Shown here one piece after another: positions 16,578-24,907 of a stretch of DNA of 39,864 nucleotides. The DNA comes from Clostridia bacterium (GTDB lineage: Bacteria > Bacillota > Clostridia > Oscillospirales > Acutalibacteraceae): assembly GCA_017443805.1 (NCBI GenBank), contig JAFSXY010000150.1:1-39864 (forward strand), given 5' to 3'. Both the position numbers and the translations under genes were made by a program. The notes under the pieces were generated by a model. The model worked only from the letters and a program-made list of their open reading frames with translations, had not been told where the DNA came from and did not search any database. Numbering within the stretch: position 1 is the stretch's first letter; each line of letters starts with the position of its first letter.

Positions 16578-17677
16578 AACGGTTTCAAAGCCTGCCTATC
16601 ATAATGTGTATGATCCTTACCCTCGCGCTTTCCGGCTGCAGTATCCCGCTTCCGATGGAACTGAGCCGCCGGCTGATTATCGAAGCGGTCGGCGTTGACA
16701 CGGAAAAAAACGGCGTCAAAATCACGCTGCAAACCGTGGACGCCTTTTTCGGCGAACAGGGCAAAGAGGGCGGGGATAAAAAAGGGTCGACCGAAATTTA
16801 CGGCTTTCAGGGGCAGAACGCCGCCGAAGCGCTGGCCAAAGTGGAAGAAACGACGGGCCTGAAGCCCATGTTCTCTCAAATCAAGCTGATCGTACTTTCC
16901 GAAGAGACGGCGCGTAAAGGCGTAAAAGAAATATTGGAATATTTTCTCAATGAAACCCGTCTGCGGCCGGACATTGACGTCTGCGTATCGGAAGGAAAGG
17001 CGCAGGACGTCGTCGCCGCAAAGCTCGGTTCCTCCGCCGGCGCGGCAGGGGTGCTGCAGGAAACGCTGCGCGCCGCAGCGAAAACCGGCCGAACCGTGCG
17101 GACGCTTCTGTTCCGGTTTATGTCCTTATTATATTCCGAAATCGACACGCCGCTGTGCCCTGTCATATCCGTCCGCAAATCGGACGTTTCAGACAGTCTT
17201 CTGCCTGCGCTTACCGGCGCTGCTCTTTTTGACGGAGACGTATTGCGTAAAAAAATCGGAGAAGAAGAAACACAGCTGCTGGCTTTCTTGACAGGCGGTG
17301 CAAAAAAAACGGAAATGACAGTCTCCTTAGAAAACGGAGACCTTGTTTCGGCGCTTTTCCTCTCCCCGCGGGTACAAAGGAAGCTCATTTGCCAAAACAG
17401 CACGTTTTCTGCGGTTCTTACGCTGCGCGCCGTTTGTTCCGTGAGCCAAAAAAGCCAAAAAAACAACGCGTCAACCGAGGCCTTGCTTGCTCAAATCCGC
17501 AAACAACTTTCAACGCGTCTGCGCCTTTGCTTTCAAAGCCTCTGTGCGGATGCGGGCTTTGATTTTTGTCGTCTGAAAAAACGCTGCGCACAAAAATATC
17601 CGTCCTTTTCCGCAGAAAAGGACGGAGAAGCGCTGTTGAAAAATGTGATCATTCAGCTTGAAATCAAGCAGAAATAA
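16574..17677 (+). CDS. gerAC: Spore germination receptor C subunit (GerAC lipoprotein)
   Basis: 367 residues. It has a lipoprotein signal peptide with lipobox LALSGC (Cys22). Family motifs follow: RLIIEAVGVDTEKNGVKITL, then EETTGLKPMFSQIKLIVLSE, then EILEYFLNETRLRPDIDVCV, which mark the Ger(x)C N-domain. The C-terminal domain (~200-360) is less conserved. The mature protein is anchored on the outer face of the spore inner membrane and is needed for receptor assembly. SD AGGAG lies 6 bases before the ATG, within the gerAB end. It ends only 9 bp from the convergent BspA-like gene, with no clear hairpin between them. Confidence 0.95.
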   Translation: MKRFQSLPIIMCMILTLALSGCSIPLPMELSRRLIIEAVGVDTEKNGVKITLQTVDAFFGEQGKEGGDKKGSTEIYGFQGQNAAEALAKVEETTGLKPMFSQIKLIVLSEETARKGVKEILEYFLNETRLRPDIDVCVSEGKAQDVVAAKLGSSAGAAGVLQETLRAAAKTGRTVRTLLFRFMSLLYSEIDTPLCPVISVRKSDVSDSLLPALTGAALFDGDVLRKKIGEEETQLLAFLTGGAKKTEMTVSLENGDLVSALFLSPRVQRKLICQNSTFSAVLTLRAVCSVSQKSQKNNASTEALLAQIRKQLSTRLRLCFQSLCADAGFDFCRLKKRCAQKYPSFSAEKDGEALLKNVIIQLEIKQK

Positions 17678-17686
17678 AGGCGGAAA

Positions 17687-20600
17687 TCAGCAAACCGATC
17701 TCAGCTTATTGATCAGCATTTTGAAGAATTCGATCAGCTTCTGCCAGATCGAGATCGTGTATTTGATCTCTTTTTCCTGTGTCTCCCCGCAGCGCGAGCA
17801 CGTGCGTTCCTTTAAGCCGGGTCCTTCCTCACTCGCCGCGCGGACCACGTTCCAATCGCCGTAATTATGCCCCAATTTTGACAGCTTATGATACGTTGTG
17901 TAATCGCAGCGGCTGCAGGTCTCGTACGCCTCCCAGCCGTCTTCCGTACACGTCGGCGCTTTGCCTTCATGCTGGGTCAGATCATGTCCGAGCGGGTCAA
18001 CGGTGGCTTTTTCTCTTGTCATCTCTTCCCCGCACAGCGCGCACGTGGTCACCCATTCATATGAACCGCCGGTCAGACACGTCGGCAACACTTCATTTTC
18101 TTTAACTGCCTCATTCAGCGTGCCGTGCGCGCAGTAGATTGTGAAGTATACCGTCTGCGTTCCTTCATAGAGTCCGATACCACTTATCGTCGCGATCGCC
18201 GCGTCTCCGATATCCGTGTTGTTTTCATACGAAACCGTATAGTCCGTATCCGGGATCAGTTCCCTTTCATACATCGTTACAGTCAAGATGGGCTCGATCG
18301 GAGACTGCGTATAGATCTGCGCCTCTATTGGCGTAATTTGCGCGTTCTCAAGATCCGTTGACAGACGCTCCCAGACCCACGTGCCGTTCATCGTCTCGCC
18401 GTTATAGGTCTCCATGAGCTGCCCGGCCGTATACCGCGTTCCGTCGCCGCCCTGATAGATCCAGTAGCCGGAAAGCGGGAACGTATCGTCCGCCTCCGTC
18501 AGATCCGCCGCCGTGGACAGGAAGGCGAAATCTTCACCGAGCGTTATTTCCGAAAGATTTGTGCAGCCTTCGAACATTTCGTCCATGCCGGTGACGTTTT
18601 CCGTATCGAAACCGCTCAGATCCAATTCGGTCAACGACCTACAGTTTTTGAACATACCGCTTGTACTGGTTATCTGTGTTGTGTTCAGATTTTCCATGTC
18701 CGTTAAGTCCGTTAACGACATAAAATCGGAAAACCAGTTCGCGGTCGTTGTCGGAACAATCGTATCCATAAAAATAACTTCGCTGACGTTCGCCGCTTTC
18801 TCACTCCACGGGACGGCACCGAAAAGGAAGCCGGTGTAATAGTTATCGCCGGAAACGATCGTTTCATCCGCGCGGACAACGCCCGCGTCCGTCAGATCTC
18901 CCGCAACGAAGGTCAGCGTCTTGGCGGTTTCGTCATATACCGCGACCGGGGATTTCTCCCACACCCATGTGCCGGCCATGGTTGATCCATCATAACTTAT
19001 CATCAACTGATTTGCCGTATACCGTGTTCCGTCGCCGCCCTGCATGATCCAATAGCCGGTATAAGGCGTTGCATTCGTCGCCTCACATAATTTTGCAGTA
19101 TTGGAAATAAAAGAGAACTTCGAACCGATCTTCAATTCAAGCAATGAGTCCCCATAAAGCATTTGAGTCATATTAGTGACGTTGCTTGTATCAAAATTAC
19201 TCAAATCCAATTTTGTTAAGTTCGAACATTTGCAAAACATTTCAAATAATGTTGTGACTTTTCCGGTGTCGAACGAGCTGACATCCAGAGAGCGAAGTTC
19301 TTTACAGGATAAAAACATATGGCTCATATCCGTAACAAGGCTTGTATCAAATCCGCTGACGTCGAGACCTCTTAATTTCTGGCATTGCCTGAACATATTA
19401 TCCATCTTCGTTGCTTTTGAAGTGTCAAAGCCGCTGACGTCTAATTCCGTTAAATTATAACATTCCGCAAACATGTAAGAAAAACTGCCGACTTTACTTG
19501 TATTAAAATTTGAAACGTCCAGCGTTTTCAAAGAATTGCAGGCGTAAAACATCGTAGACATTACACTGACATTACTGGTATCGAAATGACTAAGATCCAA
19601 CGTCTGCAATTTACTGCAACCACTAAACATTCCCTCCATACGCCTGGCCATTGCAGTATCAAAACTGCTGACGTCCAACGATGTTAAAGAAGAACAACGA
19701 TAAAACATCTGCCCCATGTCTACCACAGAAGACGTATTAAGTTTTTCCAAACCATTGATTTCAGTCAGTTTTCTGAATTCATGAAACCACATGGCTGTTG
19801 ACTTAGGAGCAATTGAATCCAAAAAAACTACTCTTGTTACTGATTCCCCACAGCTTAACCAAGAAGGAAACCATGCATTGGGATCATCAAGAATCACACG
19901 AAATGCATCGCCGGACACAAATGTTTCGTCTTCTTCTCGCAAAACACCTGAATCGTTCTTTCTGCCAACCACAAAGGTCAGCGTTTTTTCCGTGTCATTA
20001 TATACCGCATAGGTGTCGAGCGGAACTTTTTCCCAAACCCACGTACCGGACATGGTGGCGCCGTCATACTGCGTCATTAATTGATTCGCAGTATATTTTG
20101 TTCCGTCTCCGCATTCTTTCACCCAATAGCCGGTGTAAGGAAAGGTCCAGGAAGGAGAATTCAAACTACCCCTGCTTGATAACTTTGTGTTTTCACCCAA
20201 TATAATTGTTGAAAGACAACAACCGCCTAATAACATTGTCAAATTCTGGTCCGAAATGTTTCTGGTATCAAAATTGCTCAGATCCAACAACTGTAAGCCG
20301 GAACAATTATAAAACATCGTATCCATGAAAACAGTTTTTTCCGTATTGAAATGGCTGACGTCTAATTCCGATAATTTACTGCAGCCATGAAACATCTGTC
20401 CCATATTAACCACATTTGAAGTATCAAAACCGCTTACATCCAATGATTCTAGCAGATAACAGCCTGCAAACATTCCAAACATATTGGTTACGTTGCTCGT
20501 ATTAAAACTGCTGACGTCTAAAGTTTGTAAGGATCGGCAGTCAAAAAACATGTCCGTCATATCCGTTACTTTTTCAGTGTTAAAATGGCTGCAGTCCAAT

Positions 20601-21967
20601 TCCGGCACAAGATAACAGTATGTAAACATGCTGTACATATTCGTAACATTTGATGTGTCAAATCTGCTGACGTCCAACTCTGTCAAGCTATAACAAGCGA
20701 TAAACATTTCCCGCATACTTGTAACTTGAGAGGTATTAAAACCGCTGACGTTTACGCTTTGCAAGTTTGTGCAGAAATAAAACATTCCTGACATATCGGT
20801 TACATTTGCCGTATTAAACCTGCTGACGTCGACAGTTGTTAAACAGGAGCAGCTACAAAACATGGAGCCCATACTTGAAACGCTGGACGTATCAAATCCG
20901 CTGACATCTATTGACCTTAAAGCTGAACAGCTGTTGAACATTGCTGCCATTGTTTTAACCCTTGACGTATTAAAACTACTGACGTCCAGAGAGGTCAGTG
21001 ATCTGCAGCCGGAGAAAGTCCCGGTCATATCAAGCACGCTTCCGGTGTCAAACTGATCAAAAAGCAGTTCTGTCAATCCGGAACAGGAAGAAAACGTCCA
21101 GTACAGCGACGTGTTTTTCGCCGGATGAAAACTGCGCAGATCCAGTCTTGTTAAAGATGAACAACGCGAAAACATAGAACTCATACTCGTTATTTTGCTG
21201 ACGTCAAAACTGCTGACGTCCAAAGAAGTCAGAGATGAACAACCGGAAAACATCTGCGCCATATCTGTTACGTTGGAAGTGTTAAAATGATGCAAATCAA
21301 GGGACGTAAGCGCCGAACAACCATCAAACATCGAATACATATTGGAAACTTTTTCTGTGTGGAAACCGGTGATATTCAAAGAAGAAAGCAAAGAACAATA
21401 CATAAACATAGAACCCATATGTACTACGTTTTCAGTGTTAAAGCTGCTGAGATCCAGCGAGGTAAGATTAGAACAGAAGGCAAACATGTTTTGCATCGTC
21501 GTTACGTTTGCCGTACCAAACGAATGCAGATCCAGAGATGTCAGAGAACTGCAATAATAGAACATGCAGTACATATCCTTTACAGCAGAAGTGTTAAGAT
21601 TGTTAATCCCTTCAATTTCCGACAAATTTTGAAACATGTAGAACCATTGTCTGGTCGATGTCGGATAAAGAGGATCCAGAAAAACTGCTTTTGTAACGGA
21701 AGAAGAATGCGTTAACCAACGGGGACTCTGATAATACGGCAAATTCAAAAAATCTGTATAATATGCATCTCCAGAAATCAGCGCATTTTCCGTATCGTCA
21801 CGAACGACGCCGGCGTCGCTTTTCTCGCCCACGCAGAACGTAAGCGTTTTCTCCGTATCGTTATACACCGCCCAGGGCTTGCTCTCGGCAAGCGCGGCGG
21901 ATGTGAACAACGCGGCAAACAGGCAAATCGTGAGCGTAAACAGCAATATTTTTACTATGCGTTTCAT
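17687..21967 (-). CDS. Secreted BspA-like / DUF285 repeat surface protein
   Basis: 1,426 residues. Signal peptide at ~1-28 (ends SAALA, then ESK). Three modules each open with AVYNDTEKTLTF-like strands and close with a YTGYW...GDGT.YTANQLM...GTWVWE block: about 34-650, 651-1004 and 1005-1197. Inside each are 24-residue DUF285 repeats (LDVSSFNTSNVTDMSxMFxxC): roughly 18, 8 and 2. An Ig-like/MBG-type stretch follows (~1200-1275), then a Cys-rich part with CALCGE, CSRCDY and CSRCGE, and a terminal amphipathic helix. No LPxTG, SLH or choline-binding anchor is visible, so attachment is unclear. Relatives serve as surface adhesins or binding proteins in gut and oral bacteria. It has its own promoter. 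Confidence 0.9.
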   Translation of the reverse strand: MKRIVKILLFTLTICLFAALFTSAALAESKPWAVYNDTEKTLTFCVGEKSDAGVVRDDTENALISGDAYYTDFLNLPYYQSPRWLTHSSSVTKAVFLDPLYPTSTRQWFYMFQNLSEIEGINNLNTSAVKDMYCMFYYCSSLTSLDLHSFGTANVTTMQNMFAFCSNLTSLDLSSFNTENVVHMGSMFMYCSLLSSLNITGFHTEKVSNMYSMFDGCSALTSLDLHHFNTSNVTDMAQMFSGCSSLTSLDVSSFDVSKITSMSSMFSRCSSLTRLDLRSFHPAKNTSLYWTFSSCSGLTELLFDQFDTGSVLDMTGTFSGCRSLTSLDVSSFNTSRVKTMAAMFNSCSALRSIDVSGFDTSSVSSMGSMFCSCSCLTTVDVSRFNTANVTDMSGMFYFCTNLQSVNVSGFNTSQVTSMREMFIACYSLTELDVSRFDTSNVTNMYSMFTYCYLVPELDCSHFNTEKVTDMTDMFFDCRSLQTLDVSSFNTSNVTNMFGMFAGCYLLESLDVSGFDTSNVVNMGQMFHGCSKLSELDVSHFNTEKTVFMDTMFYNCSGLQLLDLSNFDTRNISDQNLTMLLGGCCLSTIILGENTKLSSRGSLNSPSWTFPYTGYWVKECGDGTKYTANQLMTQYDGATMSGTWVWEKVPLDTYAVYNDTEKTLTFVVGRKNDSGVLREEDETFVSGDAFRVILDDPNAWFPSWLSCGESVTRVVFLDSIAPKSTAMWFHEFRKLTEINGLEKLNTSSVVDMGQMFYRCSSLTSLDVSSFDTAMARRMEGMFSGCSKLQTLDLSHFDTSNVSVMSTMFYACNSLKTLDVSNFNTSKVGSFSYMFAECYNLTELDVSGFDTSKATKMDNMFRQCQKLRGLDVSGFDTSLVTDMSHMFLSCKELRSLDVSSFDTGKVTTLFEMFCKCSNLTKLDLSNFDTSNVTNMTQMLYGDSLLELKIGSKFSFISNTAKLCEATNATPYTGYWIMQGGDGTRYTANQLMISYDGSTMAGTWVWEKSPVAVYDETAKTLTFVAGDLTDAGVVRADETIVSGDNYYTGFLFGAVPWSEKAANVSEVIFMDTIVPTTTANWFSDFMSLTDLTDMENLNTTQITSTSGMFKNCRSLTELDLSGFDTENVTGMDEMFEGCTNLSEITLGEDFAFLSTAADLTEADDTFPLSGYWIYQGGDGTRYTAGQLMETYNGETMNGTWVWERLSTDLENAQITPIEAQIYTQSPIEPILTVTMYERELIPDTDYTVSYENNTDIGDAAIATISGIGLYEGTQTVYFTIYCAHGTLNEAVKENEVLPTCLTGGSYEWVTTCALCGEEMTREKATVDPLGHDLTQHEGKAPTCTEDGWEAYETCSRCDYTTYHKLSKLGHNYGDWNVVRAASEEGPGLKERTCSRCGETQEKEIKYTISIWQKLIEFFKMLINKLRSVC
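18560..21610 (-). repeat. Array of ~28 degenerate DUF285 repeats
   Basis: A unit of about 72 bp (24 residues) recurs, with core MxxMFxxC-xxLxxLDxSxFNTxxVxx. Clusters of about 18, 8 and 2 units are separated by the closing/opening module segments. The units are diverged rather than identical. They are protein repeats, not a CRISPR: units adjoin without spacers and keep the reading frame. Confidence 0.9.
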
Positions 21968-22001
21968 ATTCAGGACCTCCGAAATACAATAATCTATTTT
22001 A

Positions 22002-22030
22002 ATTCTACAGGAAAAGAAAGAAAATTACAA
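22002..22030 (-). promoter_or_regulatory. Sigma-A promoter of the BspA-like gene
   Basis: Minus strand TTGTAA (22025-22030), 17-bp spacer, TAGAAT (22002-22007). A GGAGGT Shine-Dalgarno follows shortly before ATG 21967. Confidence 0.6.
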
Positions 22031-22032
22031 GC

Positions 22033-22062
22033 AAAAAAACACCGCACAGAAAAAATGCGATG
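22033..22062 (-). terminator. Intrinsic terminator after tepA
   Basis: Minus strand stem CATCGCA / TGCGGTG (7 bp with one G-T pair), 9-base loop, then seven T. It lies 36 bp past the tepA stop and just before the BspA-like promoter. Confidence 0.75.
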
Positions 22063-22098
22063 CTTTTACGAAACATACAAAACAGTCGTTTGTCTTCA

Positions 22099-22806
22099 TT
22101 AAGGTTTTTCCGCAAGAGCGACTAAAGCGTCCACCGCGTCGCCGAGCGATCCGACGCCGTCGATCAGGCCCTCCTTTACGGCACGCGGCCCGTCCAGCAG
22201 CGTACCGAGATCGTTCAAAAGATCGCCGGTGGCCAGCATCAGCGTCCGGAAGCGGTCCGGCGTGATCTGTGAATGCCCGCAAACAAACGCGACGATTCGC
22301 TCCTGCATATTCTGCAGGTATTCAAAACTCTGACGGACGCCGAGGACCAGACCGTTCAGCCGGACGGGGTGCACGGTCATGGTCGCGCTTGCGGCGATCA
22401 TGGACTTTTTTGCGGCGACCGCCAGCGGAACGCCGATGGAATGTCCGCCGCCGAGCACCAAAGAGACCGTGGGTTTTTTCATGCCGGACACAAGCTCCGC
22501 CAAAGCCAGACCCGCTTCCACGTCCCCGCCGACGGTGTTCAGCAAAAGTAATAATCCCGCCATGTTTTCATCCTGCTCCACGGCGACGATTTTCGGGATC
22601 ACATGCTCGTACTTTGTCGTTTTATGATTGGCAGGCAAAATATAATGCCCTTCGATCTGTCCGATCACCGTCAGACAGCAAAAAATGCGTCCGTTTGCCT
22701 GAAAAAGCGTAACGCCGTCGCCGGGCGGCGACGAATCCCGCGGTTCCGCTTCCTTCTCCTCTGTATCGCCGGCGCACAAAACCGTTCCGTCCGGTCCGTA
22801 CAACAT
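22099..22806 (-). CDS. tepA: TepA-type ClpP-like serine protease
   Basis: 235 residues from ATG at 22806. The ClpP fold is recognisable: [20 protein letters not shown], the nucleophile Ser in [15 protein letters not shown], and the catalytic His in [10 protein letters not shown]; a DRFR segment follows. This is the TepA/YmfB branch, not housekeeping ClpP. In B. subtilis that protein has been linked to protein translocation and to degradation of spore acid-soluble proteins during outgrowth. The frame opens to 22899, but a sporulation-like promoter at 22834-22863 lies inside that extension, so the shorter start is favoured; its SD (GGCGG/TAGGA) is mediocre. Monocistronic, with its own terminator. 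Confidence 0.85.
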   Translation of the reverse strand: MLYGPDGTVLCAGDTEEKEAEPRDSSPPGDGVTLFQANGRIFCCLTVIGQIEGHYILPANHKTTKYEHVIPKIVAVEQDENMAGLLLLLNTVGGDVEAGLALAELVSGMKKPTVSLVLGGGHSIGVPLAVAAKKSMIAASATMTVHPVRLNGLVLGVRQSFEYLQNMQERIVAFVCGHSQITPDRFRTLMLATGDLLNDLGTLLDGPRAVKEGLIDGVGSLGDAVDALVALAEKP

Positions 22807-22833
22807 GATCCTACCGCCTTTTCCGTTTTTTCT

Positions 22834-22863
22834 TAGTATCTGCACGCAAAAGAAAAAATATCC
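22834..22863 (-). promoter_or_regulatory. Possible forespore-type promoter of tepA
   Basis: Minus strand GGATA (22859-22863), 18 bp, GATACTA (22834-22840), matching CATACTA at six of seven bases. It would start transcription ~20 bases before ATG 22806. The -35 has one mismatch to G-H-A-T-R. Confidence 0.4.
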
Positions 22864-22892
22864 GGACTGCAAAAAAATATCCTTTCTGCAGA

Positions 22893-22922
22893 TTGACATT
22901 CGTATGCTTTATGAGTTAAAAT
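22893..22922 (+). promoter_or_regulatory. Sigma-A promoter of the aconitase-rex operon
   Basis: TTGACA (22893-22898), 18-bp spacer, TAAAAT (22917-22922). It is 35 bp upstream of the aconitase ATG, which has SD AGAGGA. Confidence 0.7.
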
Positions 22923-22940
22923 AAAATGAAATATTTTATT
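22920..22940. promoter_or_regulatory. Inverted repeat overlapping the aconitase -10 region
   Basis: AATAAAAT (22920-22927), 5-base spacer, ATTTTATT (22933-22940): a perfect 8-bp inverted repeat beginning inside the -10 box, where a repressor could block transcription. It does not resemble the clostridial Rex operator TTGTTAA-N4-TTAACAA. In such AT-rich DNA it may be chance. Confidence 0.35.
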
Positions 22941-22956
22941 CGTAGAGGAAAACAAG

Positions 22957-24891
22957 ATGGGATATACATTAGCACAAAAAATCATAAAAAATCATCTTGT
23001 CAGCGGCGAGATGGTTCCCGGTACGGAGATCGGCTTAAAAATCGATCAGACGCTCACACAGGATGCCACGGGCACGATGGCCTATCTCCAGTTTGAAGCC
23101 ATGGGCATCGAACGGGTAAAAACTGAGCTTTCCGTCGCCTATATCGACCACAACACGCTGCAGAACGGATTTGAAAACGCCGACGACCACCGCTTTATCC
23201 AATCGGTCGCCCAAAAGCGCGGGATCCGCTTTTCCCGTCCCGGCAACGGCATTTGTCATCAGGTCCATTTGGAGCGCTTCGGCGTTCCGGGCAAAACGCT
23301 GCTCGGCTCCGACAGCCACACCCCCACGGGCGGCGGCATCGGCATGCTTGCCATGGGCGCGGGCGGTCTTGACGTGGCGGTCGCCATGGGCGGCGGCGCT
23401 TATTATCTTCCCATGCCGAAAATCGTAAAAGTCAATCTGACGGGCAGGCTTTCCAACTGGGTCGCCGCCAAGGATATTATCCTGGAGGTGCTGCGCATCC
23501 TTTCAGTCAAAGGCGGCGTCGGCAAGGTCATCGAATACACAGGCCCGGGTGTTGCGACGCTTTCCGTTCCGGAGCGCGCCACCATCACCAACATGGGCGC
23601 GGAGCTCGGCGCGACGACGTCGATCTTTCCTTCCGATGAAACCACGCACGCATTTTTGAAAGCACAGAACCGTGAAGCAGATTTTGTTGAGCTTTACGCC
23701 GACGCGGACGCCGTTTACGACGAGGAGCTTGCGATCGATCTCTCCGAACTTGTCCCGCTGGCGGCCATGCCGCATATGCCGGACAACGTTAAAACCGTGG
23801 AAGAGATCGGAGAAATCGCCATCGATCAGGTCTGCATCGGTTCCTGCACAAACTCTTCTCTTATGGACATGCTTAAAGTTGCGGCTGTCTTAAAAGGAAA
23901 AACCGTTGCGCCGAACGTCAGCTTGTCCATAGCGCCCGGTTCAAAGCAGGTTTTGAATATGCTTGCCTCCAACGGCGCGCTTGCGGATATGATCGACGCC
24001 GGCGCAAGAATATTGGAGAGCGCGTGCGGTCCGTGTATCGGCATGGGGCAGTCTCCCAACTCCAAGGGCGTCTCCCTGCGCACGTTCAACCGTAACTTTG
24101 AGGGCCGTTCCGGTACAGCGGACGCGGGTATTTATCTGGTAAGCCCGGAAACGGCGGCGGCTTCCGCCGTCAATGGGAAGCTGACCGATCCGCGCACCCT
24201 CGGAGAAATGCCGCAGATCCAAATGCCGGACAGCTTTTTCATCAACGACAACATGATCCTGCTGCCGGACGCGCCGCAGGACGCAGTCAAACGCGAAGTG
24301 CTGTACGGACCGAACATCAAATCCGTTCCCACCGGCAAACCGTTGGAAGACAGCGTCACAGGCAAAGCGCTGCTGAAGGTGGGCGACAACATCACCACCG
24401 ACCACATTATGCCGGCAGGCGCAAAGATCCTGCCCTACCGTTCCAACGTCCCCTACCTTTCGCAGTTCTGCTTTGCAGTATGCGATAAGACCTTTGCAAA
24501 ACGCAGCAAAAAAGAGGGCGGCGGAATTATCGTCGGCGGCGCAAACTACGGGCAGGGTTCCTCCCGCGAGCATGCAGCGCTCGTTCCGCTTTATCTGGGC
24601 GTTCGCGCGGTCATTGCAAAATCCTTTGCACGTATGCACAAGGCCAATCTGATCAATTCCGGCATTCTGCCGCTGACCTTTATCAACGAGGACGATTATG
24701 ATAAGATCAGCCGGGACGACGTGCTTGAGCTCAGAGATATAAAAAAAAGCGTCACAAACAACACGGACGCCGTTTTGGTTGACGTAACCACAGCGGAAAC
24801 TTTCCGTCTGCACACAGGTTTTTCCGAACGGGAAACCGCCATTTTGCTCGCAGGCGGAAAGCTGAACTACACCGCACAGAATAAAGCGTAA
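22957..24891 (+). CDS. acn: Aconitate hydratase (Aquifex-type putative aconitase)
   Basis: 644 residues, the size of the compact aconitase branch rather than the ~900-residue AcnA/AcnB. The 4Fe-4S ligands are in GSCTNSSLMDM and CGPCIGMGQ. Substrate and structural motifs are GSDSHTPTGGGIGMLAMGAG, TTDHIMPAGAKILPYRSN and GSSREHAALVPLYLGVRAVI. It interconverts citrate and isocitrate in the cytosol. It begins an operon followed 16 bp later by isocitrate dehydrogenase, then rex, so together they supply 2-oxoglutarate for glutamate synthesis. No citrate synthase is in the window. LeuC-type dehydratases share the fold but are shorter and lack the fused C-terminal swivel domain seen here. Confidence 0.94.
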   Translation: MGYTLAQKIIKNHLVSGEMVPGTEIGLKIDQTLTQDATGTMAYLQFEAMGIERVKTELSVAYIDHNTLQNGFENADDHRFIQSVAQKRGIRFSRPGNGICHQVHLERFGVPGKTLLGSDSHTPTGGGIGMLAMGAGGLDVAVAMGGGAYYLPMPKIVKVNLTGRLSNWVAAKDIILEVLRILSVKGGVGKVIEYTGPGVATLSVPERATITNMGAELGATTSIFPSDETTHAFLKAQNREADFVELYADADAVYDEELAIDLSELVPLAAMPHMPDNVKTVEEIGEIAIDQVCIGSCTNSSLMDMLKVAAVLKGKTVAPNVSLSIAPGSKQVLNMLASNGALADMIDAGARILESACGPCIGMGQSPNSKGVSLRTFNRNFEGRSGTADAGIYLVSPETAAASAVNGKLTDPRTLGEMPQIQMPDSFFINDNMILLPDAPQDAVKREVLYGPNIKSVPTGKPLEDSVTGKALLKVGDNITTDHIMPAGAKILPYRSNVPYLSQFCFAVCDKTFAKRSKKEGGGIIVGGANYGQGSSREHAALVPLYLGVRAVIAKSFARMHKANLINSGILPLTFINEDDYDKISRDDVLELRDIKKSVTNNTDAVLVDVTTAETFRLHTGFSERETAILLAGGKLNYTAQNKA

Positions 24892-24907
24892 ATCACGGAG
24901 GGAACAT

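Noticed and set aside
18560-21610. Regular repeats that could suggest a CRISPR-like array
   Set aside because: Units are contiguous, degenerate, ~72 bp and in frame within a protein; there are no unique spacers and no cas genes.
22807-22899. Longer TepA N-terminus beginning at 22899
   Set aside because: No SD precedes it, the added residues match nothing in the family, and a likely promoter lies inside this stretch.
22893-22940. Rex operator at the acn promoter
   Set aside because: The inverted repeat AATAAAAT/ATTTTATT lacks the TTGT(T/G)AA half-site of known Rex operators.
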